This document shows positions 1-6,397 of a stretch of 10,433 nt of DNA, piece after piece. Every line of letters starts with the position of its first letter. The stretch's first letter is position 1. The notes beneath the pieces are model-generated. The model was given only the letters and a program-made list of their open reading frames with translations. It searched no databases and was not told where the DNA came from. The stretch is taken from positions 1 through 10,433 of the forward strand of contig PEXD01000043.1 in the NCBI GenBank assembly GCA_002779235.1. Direction: 5' to 3'. The translations under genes and the position numbers were made by a program. Origin of the DNA: Candidatus Woesearchaeota archaeon CG07_land_8_20_14_0_80_44_23 (lineage in GTDB: Archaea > Nanobdellota > Nanobdellia > Woesearchaeales > 0-14-0-80-44-23).

Positions 1-422
1 AATTTCACATGGTCCCCGACCTGGTAGTTTGAGGGTCCTGGGAAAAGCATGTTATATACTTTCTTGTCTGCCTCGGAATATATCCTCATGTGCTCGAACT
101 GGAAATCTCCTGGCTCAACCAGAAATTGATACTCTATTTGTTTTGTTTCATTGTTGTAAACATCTGCCCAGCCAGAGGAGATTACCGGCAGCGAATCCTC
201 GTCAATTGACTTTATGTAGCCAGTTATGATTTTAAGTTCGTATTTCTGGTTGTTATTGGATACATCAACCTTTTTGGATGGGTTCAGCTCCTGCGTATTT
301 GCCTCCACAGAAACCATCTGCTCCAGATTTGGGTTCATGCTGCTTTTTGCCTGAGAAAATCCTAAAACTCCAACACCTATTCCTACTGCCAGTGAGAGTG
401 CAATAATTTTTTTCAAGCTCAT
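1..422 (-). CDS. Secreted or membrane-anchored protein of unknown function, 3' end missing
   Basis: The frame stays open from an ATG at 422-420 to the window edge, giving 140 residues of an incomplete protein. Residues 1-25 look like a signal peptide or N-terminal anchor: SLKK, then a hydrophobic Gly/Ala/Leu/Val stretch ending near FSQA. The rest is hydrophilic, with Asn-rich segments (VDVSNNNQKYELK) and aromatic beta-like stretches (QIEYQFLVEPGDF), as expected for an extracytoplasmic domain. A strong Shine-Dalgarno (GGGAGGAG, complement of 429-436) sits just upstream and fixes the start. It is divergent from the ArsR operon. I do not recognise the family; the missing C-terminus might identify it. 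Confidence 0.75.
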   Translation of the reverse strand, partial: MSLKKIIALSLAVGIGVGVLGFSQAKSSMNPNLEQMVSVEANTQELNPSKKVDVSNNNQKYELKIITGYIKSIDEDSLPVISSGWADVYNNETKQIEYQFLVEPGDFQFEHMRIYSEADKKVYNMLFPGPSNYQVGDHVK

Positions 423-466
423 TTTGAACTCCTCCCTACCACCCGTGCCAAAGAAATGCTGCTGTT

Positions 467-475
467 ATTATAAAC
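467..475 (-). promoter_or_regulatory. Candidate TATA box of the leftward secreted-protein gene
   Basis: On the minus strand this reads GTTTATAAT, close to the archaeal box A. It lies about 25 bp upstream of a predicted start site near 442-445, leaving a leader of about 22 nt that contains the strong Shine-Dalgarno of the gene starting at 422. A second AT-rich stretch at 491-500 is a less well placed alternative. Confidence 0.45.
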
Positions 476-531
476 TTTTGTTTTCTTTACCATTAATAAA
501 TAGTTACAAAATTAAGAATGAAAAACAAATA

Positions 532-539
532 TTTATATA
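532..539 (+). promoter_or_regulatory. Candidate TATA box of the arsR operon
   Basis: TTTATATA is a near-consensus archaeal box A. A start site about 25 bp downstream falls at roughly 557-563, where the two in-frame ATGs of the repressor lie, so the transcript would be essentially leaderless. This argues against the upstream ATG at 518, which would place the promoter inside the coding region. Confidence 0.55.
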
Positions 540-556
540 TTAATAAATATAAATAT

Positions 557-856
557 ATGAATATGAATGAAGATTTGAGAATTTTAAAGGCAATTTCTGA
601 TGAAACCCGCCTTAAAATAGTTAAACTGCTCTTATCTGGCGAAAAATGCGTCTCTGAAATAACTCCCCTTATTGGCAAAAGCCAGTCCAACATCTCAATA
701 CAGCTTTCGCATCTAAAGAATGCAGGGGTTGTGGAATCAAGGCGCCAGGGAAAAAAGGCCTATTACTCTCTCTCAAGCGAGAAGGCGATAAAGATGATTA
801 ATGCCCTCTCTGAAATTCCTGAGATAAATGCAGCTGATTTTGTGGAAGAGGTGTGA
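557..856 (+). CDS. ArsR/SmtB-family winged-helix repressor
   Basis: A 99-residue DNA-binding protein, the usual ArsR size. The N-terminal helix carries LKAISDETRLKIVKLLLSG, the family hallmark. The helix-turn-helix (SEITPLIGKSQSNISIQLSH) is followed by a wing (ESRRQGKKAYYSLS). In the helix where metal-sensing members have ELCVCD, this protein has EKCVSEI, so only one cysteine remains. Classic two-cysteine metal binding at that site is therefore unlikely; thiol sensing or another ligand is possible but inferred. ATG 557 (or 563) is preferred because the longer frame from 518 translates a Lys/Tyr/Asn-rich AT tract containing the TATA box. The next gene begins 1 bp after the stop, so it heads an operon of redox proteins and probably autoregulates it. 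Confidence 0.88.
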   Translation: MNMNEDLRILKAISDETRLKIVKLLLSGEKCVSEITPLIGKSQSNISIQLSHLKNAGVVESRRQGKKAYYSLSSEKAIKMINALSEIPEINAADFVEEV

Positions 857-857
857 A

Positions 858-1277
858 ATGGAAAAGAGGGAAATTATTGCTGCTGCGGCATTGGCGATAA
901 TGATTGCGCTCTCAGCGGGCTGCTCAAAAAGCCCGGTAAATCCGCAGCCAAAAATCAACGGCAGCACTGTTCTGGTTTACCTCTTCTGGGGCGAGGGCTG
1001 CCCGCACTGCGCAGATGAAGAGCAGTTCCTTTTGGAGATAGCGCCCAACTACAATCTTGATGTAAAAAAATATGAGGTGTGGCACAACCAGAGCAGCATG
1101 GAGATTTTCAGGAAGATGGCTGCTGCCTATGGGGTTTCTCCTGATGGAGTGCCCATGACCTTTATAGGAGAATCATATTTTGTGGGGTTCAGCGATGCGA
1201 TAAAATCGCAGATTGAATCAAAGATAATATTCTGCACGCAATACAACTGCACAGACCCTGGGGAAAAGCTGAGGTGA
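858..1277 (+). CDS. Thioredoxin-fold lipoprotein with CPHC active site
   Basis: A 139-residue extracytoplasmic thiol-disulfide protein. Residues 1-22 form a signal peptide ending in a lipobox-like LSAGC, with Cys22 the likely lipidated residue. The thioredoxin fold follows: beta strand VLVYLFWGEG, redox motif CPHC at 48-51, and the cis-proline loop GVPMTF with Pro99. Two further cysteines near the C-terminus (126 and 131) could form a structural or resolving disulfide. ATG 858 is chosen over the upstream in-frame start at 828 because it gives a clean signal peptide and follows a GAGGTG Shine-Dalgarno at 848-853. It lies between the repressor and the small thioredoxin-like gene. Its partner is unknown; disulfide formation or reduction of surface proteins is an inference. 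Confidence 0.85.
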   Translation: MEKREIIAAAALAIMIALSAGCSKSPVNPQPKINGSTVLVYLFWGEGCPHCADEEQFLLEIAPNYNLDVKKYEVWHNQSSMEIFRKMAAAYGVSPDGVPMTFIGESYFVGFSDAIKSQIESKIIFCTQYNCTDPGEKLR

Positions 1278-1282
1278 GAGGA

Positions 1283-1513
1283 ATGAAAATAAAGAAGGTT
1301 GATGTGCTTGGAATCGGATGCAAGCAGCTTGAGGAGAATGCAAAGGCGGCAGTAAGCGAACTGAAGATAGCGGCCAAGATAAACAGCGTGACAGACACAG
1401 CTGAAATCGCGGGATACGGGGCTTTGAAAACTCCTGCCCTGGCAATAGATGGCATAGTCAAATGCTCGGGAAGGATACCCTCTGTCCTTGAGATAAAGGG
1501 CTGGCTGAAATAG
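1283..1513 (+). CDS. Small thioredoxin-like protein (redox-active disulfide protein 2 family) lacking its CxxC
   Basis: A 76-residue glutaredoxin-like protein. The fold signature is clear: a beta strand, then VSELKIAAKINSVTD, EIAGYGALKTPALAIDG with cis-Pro51, and SGRIPSVLEIKGWL at the C-terminus. This matches the family of small archaeal and bacterial proteins called redox-active disulfide protein 2. Members normally read G-x-G-C-P-K-C-K near residue 12; here it is GIGCKQLEEN, as if three residues including the second cysteine were removed in frame, leaving Cys13. A second cysteine, Cys61, sits next to the SGR motif. It may act as a monothiol, use Cys61 as resolving partner, or have a binding role. 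ATG 1283 is preferred to GTG 1274 because GAGGTG at 1271-1276 is then properly spaced. Confidence 0.82.
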   Translation: MKIKKVDVLGIGCKQLEENAKAAVSELKIAAKINSVTDTAEIAGYGALKTPALAIDGIVKCSGRIPSVLEIKGWLK

Positions 1514-1551
1514 CGAAAGGACAGTTATAGAAAGCAAATGAGGAGATGGCA

Positions 1552-2745
1552 ATGGAAAAGAATTTTTATGATTTGGTAATAGTGGGCGCTGGTCCAGCAG
1601 GGCTTCAGCTTGCAAGGGAGCTTACAAGTTCAAAATACAAAATTCTTATTCTTGACAGGAAAAAATCTGCAGATGATGTCCAGTACAACACTGCCGGGAG
1701 CTTCATAAACCCGAAGCAGTGGCAGCTGCCTGAAGAGGTGCTCCATCCTATTCACAAGATGATGCTCTTCTCAAAGAATGAGAGGGTGGAAAAGCAGGGA
1801 CTCGGATATGTGATAAACAGGAGAAAACTTCTCAACTTCCTTGAGCGCGAGTGCAGGAAGAATCCGAACCTAGAAATTGAATACTCCGCAGAAGTCAGGG
1901 ATGCTAAAACAGAGAATTCAGAAATAAAGGAGATTTACTATTCCAAAAACAGCAGAAGAATAACAGCGAGGGCGAGGATTTATGCTGACTGCTCAGGCAC
2001 AAGCGCAGTTCTAGGCAATATGCTCGGGCTCGCCCAGGAAAAGCCCCTCCTGGCATTAGGCATTGAATATGTAGTTCCCCTGAAAGAGGGAGCTGACGAG
2101 ATTGATTTGTTCATTCAGTCCTCATTGAAAGGCGGCTACGGATGGATATTTCCTCTGAACAATTCAAGGGCAATAGTTGGCTATGGAACCCTGGAGATTG
2201 AGCGCTTTCCTATTGTTGAAAAAGCCATCAAGAGCATGTGGAGCATTTCCAGAGTTGCAGAAAGATGCAAGCGCAAGCCCTATGAAAAAAACATCGGGCT
2301 GCTCAGGACAGGAGCCCCCCTTGAAAGATTAGCCAAGAATAACCTCATCATAATAGGAGACACTGCCCTGCAGGCAAACCCCCTTGTAGGAGAGGGCATA
2401 AGGTTTGCAATGGACTCAGCGAGAATTGCGGCAAAATGGGTGCGAAAGGCGCTTGAAAAAAACCGCCCAAAACTCCTGCAAAACTACACAAGGGACTGGA
2501 AAAGAAAATATTACAGGAAATACTGGCTTGCCTTCGAGATTCAGAACCGCCTCAGGGAAACGACATCAGATGACAATTTCATGGACCGCGCTGTGAAGGG
2601 CATGGAAATGCTTTCTAATCATGAATTTTGCCGGCTTCTGTCAGGAGATGTAACCCACTTTTTCATGTTTCGGCTGAGAATTAAGCGGCTCCTGAAAAAG
2701 AAGATTAATCGCCTCAAAAAATTTATTGGGCTTACCAGCGGTTGA
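1552..2745 (+). CDS. Geranylgeranyl reductase-family FAD-dependent oxidoreductase
   Basis: A 397-residue flavoprotein. The N-terminal Rossmann motif VGAGPAG (residues 11-17) is followed by acidic Asp35 ending the second strand, both for FAD. A central YADCSGTS, the substrate-side motif GGYGWIFP (194-201), and the second FAD motif GDTALQANPLVGEGI (269-283) are the diagnostic geranylgeranyl reductase blocks. The family saturates isoprenoid chains, including those of archaeal membrane lipids, at the membrane face. The C-terminus is very basic and amphipathic (RLRIKRLLKKK), suiting peripheral membrane association. ATG 1552 is preferred over 1546 because the GAGGA at 1540-1544 is then at normal spacing. 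It is the last gene of the redox operon, which may supply electrons, though that link and the exact substrate are inferred. Its 3' end overlaps the convergent regulator by 14 bp. Confidence 0.85.
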   Translation: MEKNFYDLVIVGAGPAGLQLARELTSSKYKILILDRKKSADDVQYNTAGSFINPKQWQLPEEVLHPIHKMMLFSKNERVEKQGLGYVINRRKLLNFLERECRKNPNLEIEYSAEVRDAKTENSEIKEIYYSKNSRRITARARIYADCSGTSAVLGNMLGLAQEKPLLALGIEYVVPLKEGADEIDLFIQSSLKGGYGWIFPLNNSRAIVGYGTLEIERFPIVEKAIKSMWSISRVAERCKRKPYEKNIGLLRTGAPLERLAKNNLIIIGDTALQANPLVGEGIRFAMDSARIAAKWVRKALEKNRPKLLQNYTRDWKRKYYRKYWLAFEIQNRLRETTSDDNFMDRAVKGMEMLSNHEFCRLLSGDVTHFFMFRLRIKRLLKKKINRLKKFIGLTSG

Positions 2746-3097
2746 CCGCGGATTCGACATTTGCAGCCCATTTCCTGACTGTATCCCTCAGCCGGGCCTT
2801 TATCTCGCGCTTCTCCACAGGCGCGTAATAGAACCTGTATCCACCGTTTTCAAGATTCTCCTGGAAGCGCTTCACGAGATTCCTCTCGAAAAGCCGCTTC
2901 ATTGACTTTTGGATAACAGTTCTTTCTTTTCCTGCTTTTTCAGCTATTTCATTTACAGTGAGATTTTTTCCTTTTTGTTCAAGCATAAAATTATAAATAA
3001 AATAATCTGTTTTGTTGAGGTCAAAGCTGCACATCAAAAGCTCCTCAAACCTTATTGCCTTGCAAGCAAAAGACATCAATTTGAATTGCCTCCTCAT
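2732..3097 (-). CDS. Winged-helix (MarR/TrmB-like) transcriptional regulator coupled to thioredoxin
   Basis: A 121-residue predicted DNA-binding protein. Residues 28-90 form a winged helix: LNKTDYFIYNFMLEQKG, the helix-turn-helix VNEIAEKAGKERTVIQKSMK, then a wing with NGGYRFYYAPV. The C-terminus is a charged helix (EIKARLRDTVRKWAANVES) likely used for dimerisation. Cys12 and Cys23 lie ahead of the DNA-binding domain, in a plausible position for redox sensing; this is inference. The ATG overlaps the thioredoxin stop as ATGA, indicating translational coupling and shared function. It could be a MarR- or TrmB-like protein; the sequence does not decide. It is a candidate for binding the repeated AGTGC elements upstream of its own operon. 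Confidence 0.78.
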   Translation of the reverse strand: MRRQFKLMSFACKAIRFEELLMCSFDLNKTDYFIYNFMLEQKGKNLTVNEIAEKAGKERTVIQKSMKRLFERNLVKRFQENLENGGYRFYYAPVEKREIKARLRDTVRKWAANVESAVNRW

Positions 3098-3438
3098 TTC
3101 TTGAAGATTTCAGGATGCTTCTTTATGAGTTGTTCTATACTCGCTTTGAAAACCGGCTTGGGCATGTAGCCGACAAGCCGCTCAATCTCCCTGTTCTTGT
3201 GCACAAGCACGAGCGAGGGAATGCTCTGCACCCCATATGCTGAAGCCATCTCAGGCATCTCCTCTGTGGAAAGCTTTACAAATTTTAGCCTGCCGTCATA
3301 CTCCTTCGCGACATCCTCAAAAACAGGCGCCATCATCAGGCACGGCATGCACCACGAAGCCCAGAAATCTATCAATACCGGAATATCGCTTTTGTTTACT
3401 TCTGAAACAAAATTTTCTTTTGTCAAATATGTAATCAT
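3094..3438 (-). CDS. trx: Thioredoxin
   Basis: A 114-residue cytoplasmic thioredoxin of normal length. It has the strand IPVLIDFWASW, an active-site WCMPC (Cys30, Cys33; the middle residue is Met rather than the usual Gly), and the cis-proline loop YGVQSIPSLVL with Pro74. The C-terminal strand and helix (ERLVGYMPKPVFKASIEQLI) are typical. It is the first gene of a two-gene operon with the winged-helix regulator, overlapping by 4 bp. No thioredoxin reductase is visible in the window. The promoter at 3473-3521 shares its arrangement with that of glutamate dehydrogenase. Only a weak Shine-Dalgarno-like GGAATGA precedes the ATG. Confidence 0.95.
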   Translation of the reverse strand: MITYLTKENFVSEVNKSDIPVLIDFWASWCMPCLMMAPVFEDVAKEYDGRLKFVKLSTEEMPEMASAYGVQSIPSLVLVHKNREIERLVGYMPKPVFKASIEQLIKKHPEIFKK

Positions 3439-3472
3439 CTTTTTTCATTCCAGTGCCAATTATTTTTAGCAC

Positions 3473-3521
3473 TAGTGCAAGGGTATCACACACCCATTAA
3501 TAAACATAATGGAGTAGTGCT
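3473..3521 (-). promoter_or_regulatory. trx promoter with flanking AGTGC elements
   Basis: Read on the minus strand the order is AGCACTAC (3514-3521), 10 bp, TATA-like TTATTAA (3497-3503), 1 bp, GGGTG (3491-3495), 11 bp, TGCACTA (3473-3479). The last block is where transcription should start, about 24 bp from the TATA centre, and forms half of the perfect palindrome GCACTAGTGC (3469-3478). The gdh promoter has the same blocks at the same spacing. The TATA role is inferred from position. The AGCAC/TGCAC blocks are candidate operators, 42 bp (about four helical turns) apart. Confidence 0.6.
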
Positions 3522-3613
3522 ATACACAGATTCAAAAATTCACAGCCGCCAGGGAATTCAGGGTTAACCTTCTTTTTCAGCGAAAACCAAGAGTGTTTTT
3601 TCAGCACCACAAA

Positions 3614-3621
3614 TTATTTAA
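3614..3621 (+). promoter_or_regulatory. Candidate TATA box of the CYTH gene
   Basis: TTATTTAA lies about 25-28 bp upstream of the ATG at 3645, so the mRNA would be leaderless or nearly so, in keeping with the absence of a clear Shine-Dalgarno. An AGCACCAC at 3603-3610 resembles the upstream element of the trx and gdh promoters but sits only 3 bp from the TATA box, so it may be chance. Confidence 0.4.
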
Positions 3622-3644
3622 AAAAAGGCAGCAAATGCTCAGGC

Positions 3645-4169
3645 ATGACACACATCAACATTGAAATCAAGGCAAGATGCAATAATCCTGAAGAGATAAG
3701 AGAAATCCTGAAATCACAAAATGCCGACTACAAAGGGCTTGACTCTCAGATAGACACATATTTCAAAGCCAGCAATGGAAGACTCAAATTAAGGGAAGGA
3801 AACATTGAAAATGACCTGATTTATTATGAGAGGAAAAATGAAAAAGGGCCTAAGCAGTCCAACATCATCCTTTACAAGACCGCCCAGAATTCCCAGATAA
3901 AGGAGATTCTTGAAAAATCATTGGGCACGCTCGCAGTTGTGGACAAGCAGCGGGAGATATACTTTATTGACAATGTGAAGTTCCACATAGATAACGTCAG
4001 GAATTTGGGAAGCTTTGTGGAAATAGAGGCCATTGACAGGAACGGCACAATAGGCATAGAAAAGCTGACTGAGCAGTGCAATTATTATATGAATCTGTTC
4101 AAAATAGAAAAGAATGATTTGATAGACATTTCTTACAGCGACATGATGCTGAGGAATTTGAAAAAATGA
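3645..4169 (+). CDS. CYTH domain protein (class IV adenylate cyclase / thiamine triphosphatase superfamily)
   Basis: A 174-residue protein spanning one CYTH domain. The N-terminal signature NIEIKAR is present, with Glu7 and Lys9 in the phosphate- and metal-binding positions. It is followed by QIDTYFKASNGRLKLRE, YYERKNEKGPKQSN, and the paired strands FHIDNVRNLGSFVEIEAID, all characteristic of the eight-stranded tunnel fold that binds triphosphates. Such proteins hydrolyse organic or inorganic triphosphates, or make cAMP in the CyaB subgroup; the sequence does not say which, and hydrolysis is the safer guess. It appears to be transcribed alone from a leaderless promoter and ends 7 bp from the convergent glutamate dehydrogenase gene. 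Confidence 0.87.
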   Translation: MTHINIEIKARCNNPEEIREILKSQNADYKGLDSQIDTYFKASNGRLKLREGNIENDLIYYERKNEKGPKQSNIILYKTAQNSQIKEILEKSLGTLAVVDKQREIYFIDNVKFHIDNVRNLGSFVEIEAIDRNGTIGIEKLTEQCNYYMNLFKIEKNDLIDISYSDMMLRNLKK

Positions 4170-4176
4170 GAAATAA

Positions 4177-5415
4177 TCACATCATTTCTTCCCTGATTGC
4201 CTCAGCAACTTTCTGGACTGCAACAATGTCAGCTGCCTTCCTCATGCTGACTCCCTTTTCTTTGTATACCTTGTAAATCCCGTCAAACGCATTCTTCATC
4301 AGCTTCTCGAGCTTCCTGTTGACCTTCTCCTCTTCCCAGTATTTCTTCCTCCTGTTCTGCAGCCACTCAAAATAGCTCACAGCAACTCCCCCTGAATTTG
4401 CGAGGATGTCGGGAATCACGGGAATGTTTTTCTTCAGCAGGATTTCATCTGCCTCTATTGTGGTGGGGCCGTTTGCGAGCTCCAGCACAAGCTTTGCCTT
4501 TATCCTGCCTGCGTTCTGCTCTGTTATCTGCTTCTCAAGCGCAGCAGGCACCAGCACATCAACATCCAGCTCAAGTATCTCCTCATTTGTGATGTTCCTG
4601 CTATTTTCAAAATTTATCACAGAGCCGGTTTTCTTCTTGTGCTCTGTAACAGCATCAATGTCAATCCCGTTTTCAGAATAGATTCCGCCTTTTGAGTCGC
4701 TGACTGCCACAACCTTGAAGCCTGCTTTATAGGCCAGCTTTGCGAAGCCGTAGCCGACATTTCCGAAGCCCTGGACAACCACTGTCAGTGCGCCCTTGCG
4801 CTTTACAGCCCTCATATTCTTCAATGCCCTCTCAAGCACAAAGAGCCCTCCCCTTGAGGTTGCCAAATCGCGCCCCTTTGAGCCGAACCTTTCAACTGGC
4901 TTGCCGGTTATAACTGCAGGCGCCTTCTTCCCTGTTATCTTCTCATACTCGTCAAGCATCCAGGCCATTATCTCTGCATTTGTTCCCACATCAGGAGCAG
5001 GCACGTCAACGTCAGCTCCTATAATCATGTGTATGGCTCTTATGTAGCCCCTGCTCAATTTTTCAAGTTCTGCTTTTGAGAGCTCCTTCGGGTTTACAAT
5101 GACGCCGCCCTTTGAGCCCCCAAATGGGATTCCCACAACTGCGCACTTCCAGGTCATCCACATTGCCAATGCCTTGACTTCTTCTGGAGTAACATCCTGG
5201 TGGAATCTTATTCCGCCCTTGAATGGGCCCCTGCTGTCATTGTGCTGGACCCTGTAACCGGTAAATATCCTTACTTTGCCGTTGTCCATCTTAACAGGTA
5301 TCTTCACTTCGAGGAATCTCTTGGGCTCCCTGAGGGTTGAATAGATTTCCCTGTCCAGCTTCATTATTTCTGCAACATCGTCAAACTGCTTTTGCGCGAT
5401 TTCAAAAGGATTCAT
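4177..5415 (-). CDS. gdhA: Glutamate dehydrogenase (Glu/Leu/Phe/Val dehydrogenase family)
   Basis: A 412-residue enzyme of the usual hexameric GDH length, interconverting glutamate with 2-oxoglutarate and ammonia. The substrate domain has RVQHNDSRGPFKGGIRFH, Lys90 in MTWKCAVVGIP, and the catalytic PFGGSKGG with Lys102. The dinucleotide domain has GFGNVG at 216-221 and Asp240 at the end of the second strand (VVAVSD); NAD versus NADP use cannot be decided by eye. The motif following ITGKPVERFGSKGRDLATSRGG positions is also typical. The ATG is preceded by GGGGTGA. It lies 91 bp downstream of the thymidylate kinase gene on the same strand but has its own promoter, so it is probably not obligately co-transcribed. 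A leucine or phenylalanine dehydrogenase is less likely. Confidence 0.93.
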   Translation of the reverse strand: MNPFEIAQKQFDDVAEIMKLDREIYSTLREPKRFLEVKIPVKMDNGKVRIFTGYRVQHNDSRGPFKGGIRFHQDVTPEEVKALAMWMTWKCAVVGIPFGGSKGGVIVNPKELSKAELEKLSRGYIRAIHMIIGADVDVPAPDVGTNAEIMAWMLDEYEKITGKKAPAVITGKPVERFGSKGRDLATSRGGLFVLERALKNMRAVKRKGALTVVVQGFGNVGYGFAKLAYKAGFKVVAVSDSKGGIYSENGIDIDAVTEHKKKTGSVINFENSRNITNEEILELDVDVLVPAALEKQITEQNAGRIKAKLVLELANGPTTIEADEILLKKNIPVIPDILANSGGVAVSYFEWLQNRRKKYWEEEKVNRKLEKLMKNAFDGIYKVYKEKGVSMRKAADIVAVQKVAEAIREEMM

Positions 5416-5438
5416 TTTTTCACCCCTAATTTTATCAG

Positions 5439-5488
5439 TAGTGCAGAAGAATAACGCACCCGCTTAATAAGTTTAGCGAAGTTGTGCT
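5439..5488 (-). promoter_or_regulatory. gdh promoter with the same block order as trx
   Basis: On the minus strand: AGCACAAC (5481-5488), 10 bp, TTATTAA (5464-5470), 2 bp, GGGTG (5457-5461), 11 bp, TGCACTA (5439-5445). Apart from one extra base after the TATA-like block, all spacers equal those of the trx promoter, while spacer sequences differ considerably. The predicted leader is about 27 nt and holds GGGGTGA before the ATG. Confidence 0.6.
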
Positions 5489-5506
5489 GCGGTGTGCTGG
5501 AGCAAT

Positions 5507-6379
5507 TCACAACTGTGAGAAATGCTTTTCTGTCTCAGAATCAATCTTCTCATGGATTTCTTCGGGGGTGAGGAGAAAATCCCTTGAGATTTCATCCCTG
5601 ACCATCGTTTTTGTATTCTTTGAGAAGTCGGAGAGAAGGAGATTCTCAAGCTTTTTTGCCTGTTTAAAATAGTTCTCTCCCGCATGCCTGTTGCACTCAA
5701 TTTTTACCCAGCCCTCAACTTTTGTCCTTCCTGGAGCGCGTTCCTCACAAAGAGCCCTGAAAACCGACGCCGCTTTCTCCTGATATTTAGCAGATGATTC
5801 ATGCCCGTCAAGAATGCTCCCTCTTGTGTAAATCCTCTCTTTTTTTATCATAACAAGAAGCCGTCCGATTTCCCTGGGGACGTCCAGGTAGAAAACAAGG
5901 TCAGGACGCGGAAGCCCCAGCGTGTCATATTCCATCTGCTCTATTAGTGAGATGCATTTCAATGCTTCAGAATTATCTTCAATCTTTGCTGCCTGATGCC
6001 CCAGGTTTGAGGTGGTATACCTGTTGAGAACCCCTATGTTTCCTTTATTTTTGAATTGCAGGAGGGTATCTTTCTCGCAGAACCTGTCAAGCGCAAAGTA
6101 TGGGATGATAAAATAAGGGCTTATTGTTGCCGCATCGCCGAATTCTCCCCTAAGGTATCTGCCTGTCATGTCTGCAAACACGTTTTTGCCATACTGCGGA
6201 AAATCAAGGGTTCCAATCTCAAGAGGAATGCTTGAGATATCTTTTAATTTGTTGAGCTCATTCATAAGAAGCAATGTCTGCAGCGCCTTTCCAGAACCGT
6301 CCCCGCCGTCAATGACTATTATCACCCCTCTCTTATTTGCAGCATAATTGATGAGATTGTTCAGATTGTGTTCAGGCAT
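5507..6379 (-). CDS. tmk: Thymidylate kinase (dTMP kinase) with C-terminal extension and altered motifs
   Basis: A 290-residue P-loop kinase expected to phosphorylate dTMP to dTDP. Recognisable blocks are the P-loop IDGGDGSGKALQ (residues 23-34), the substrate motif DFPQYGK (59-65), FALDRF (95-100), NRYTTSNLGHQAAKI (119-133), and a LID-like region with several arginines (KKERIYTRGS). Two positions differ from the common form: GKALQ where GKTTQ or GKATQ is usual, and NRY where DRY is usual, so activity or substrate should not be assumed. It is longer than the typical 200-220 residues; an N-terminal lead of about 17 and an acidic tail after about residue 240 account for this. GGAG lies 8 bp before the ATG, and thyX ends 18 bp upstream, so the two are co-transcribed. 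Confidence 0.85.
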   Translation of the reverse strand: MPEHNLNNLINYAANKRGVIIVIDGGDGSGKALQTLLLMNELNKLKDISSIPLEIGTLDFPQYGKNVFADMTGRYLRGEFGDAATISPYFIIPYFALDRFCEKDTLLQFKNKGNIGVLNRYTTSNLGHQAAKIEDNSEALKCISLIEQMEYDTLGLPRPDLVFYLDVPREIGRLLVMIKKERIYTRGSILDGHESSAKYQEKAASVFRALCEERAPGRTKVEGWVKIECNRHAGENYFKQAKKLENLLLSDFSKNTKTMVRDEISRDFLLTPEEIHEKIDSETEKHFSQL

Positions 6380-6397
6380 TTTAATTACTCCAATGAT

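Noticed and set aside
29..229. Short plus-strand frame near the window start
   Set aside because: It is antisense to the secreted-protein gene, which has a signal peptide and a strong Shine-Dalgarno; the short frame has neither.
1127..1615. 162-codon minus-strand frame across three redox genes
   Set aside because: It is antisense to well-supported genes, with no promoter, Shine-Dalgarno or family resemblance.
3531..3610. Repeated TTTTTCAGC and the palindrome GGTTAACC in the trx-CYTH spacer
   Set aside because: Short, low-information matches with no conserved placement relative to either promoter.
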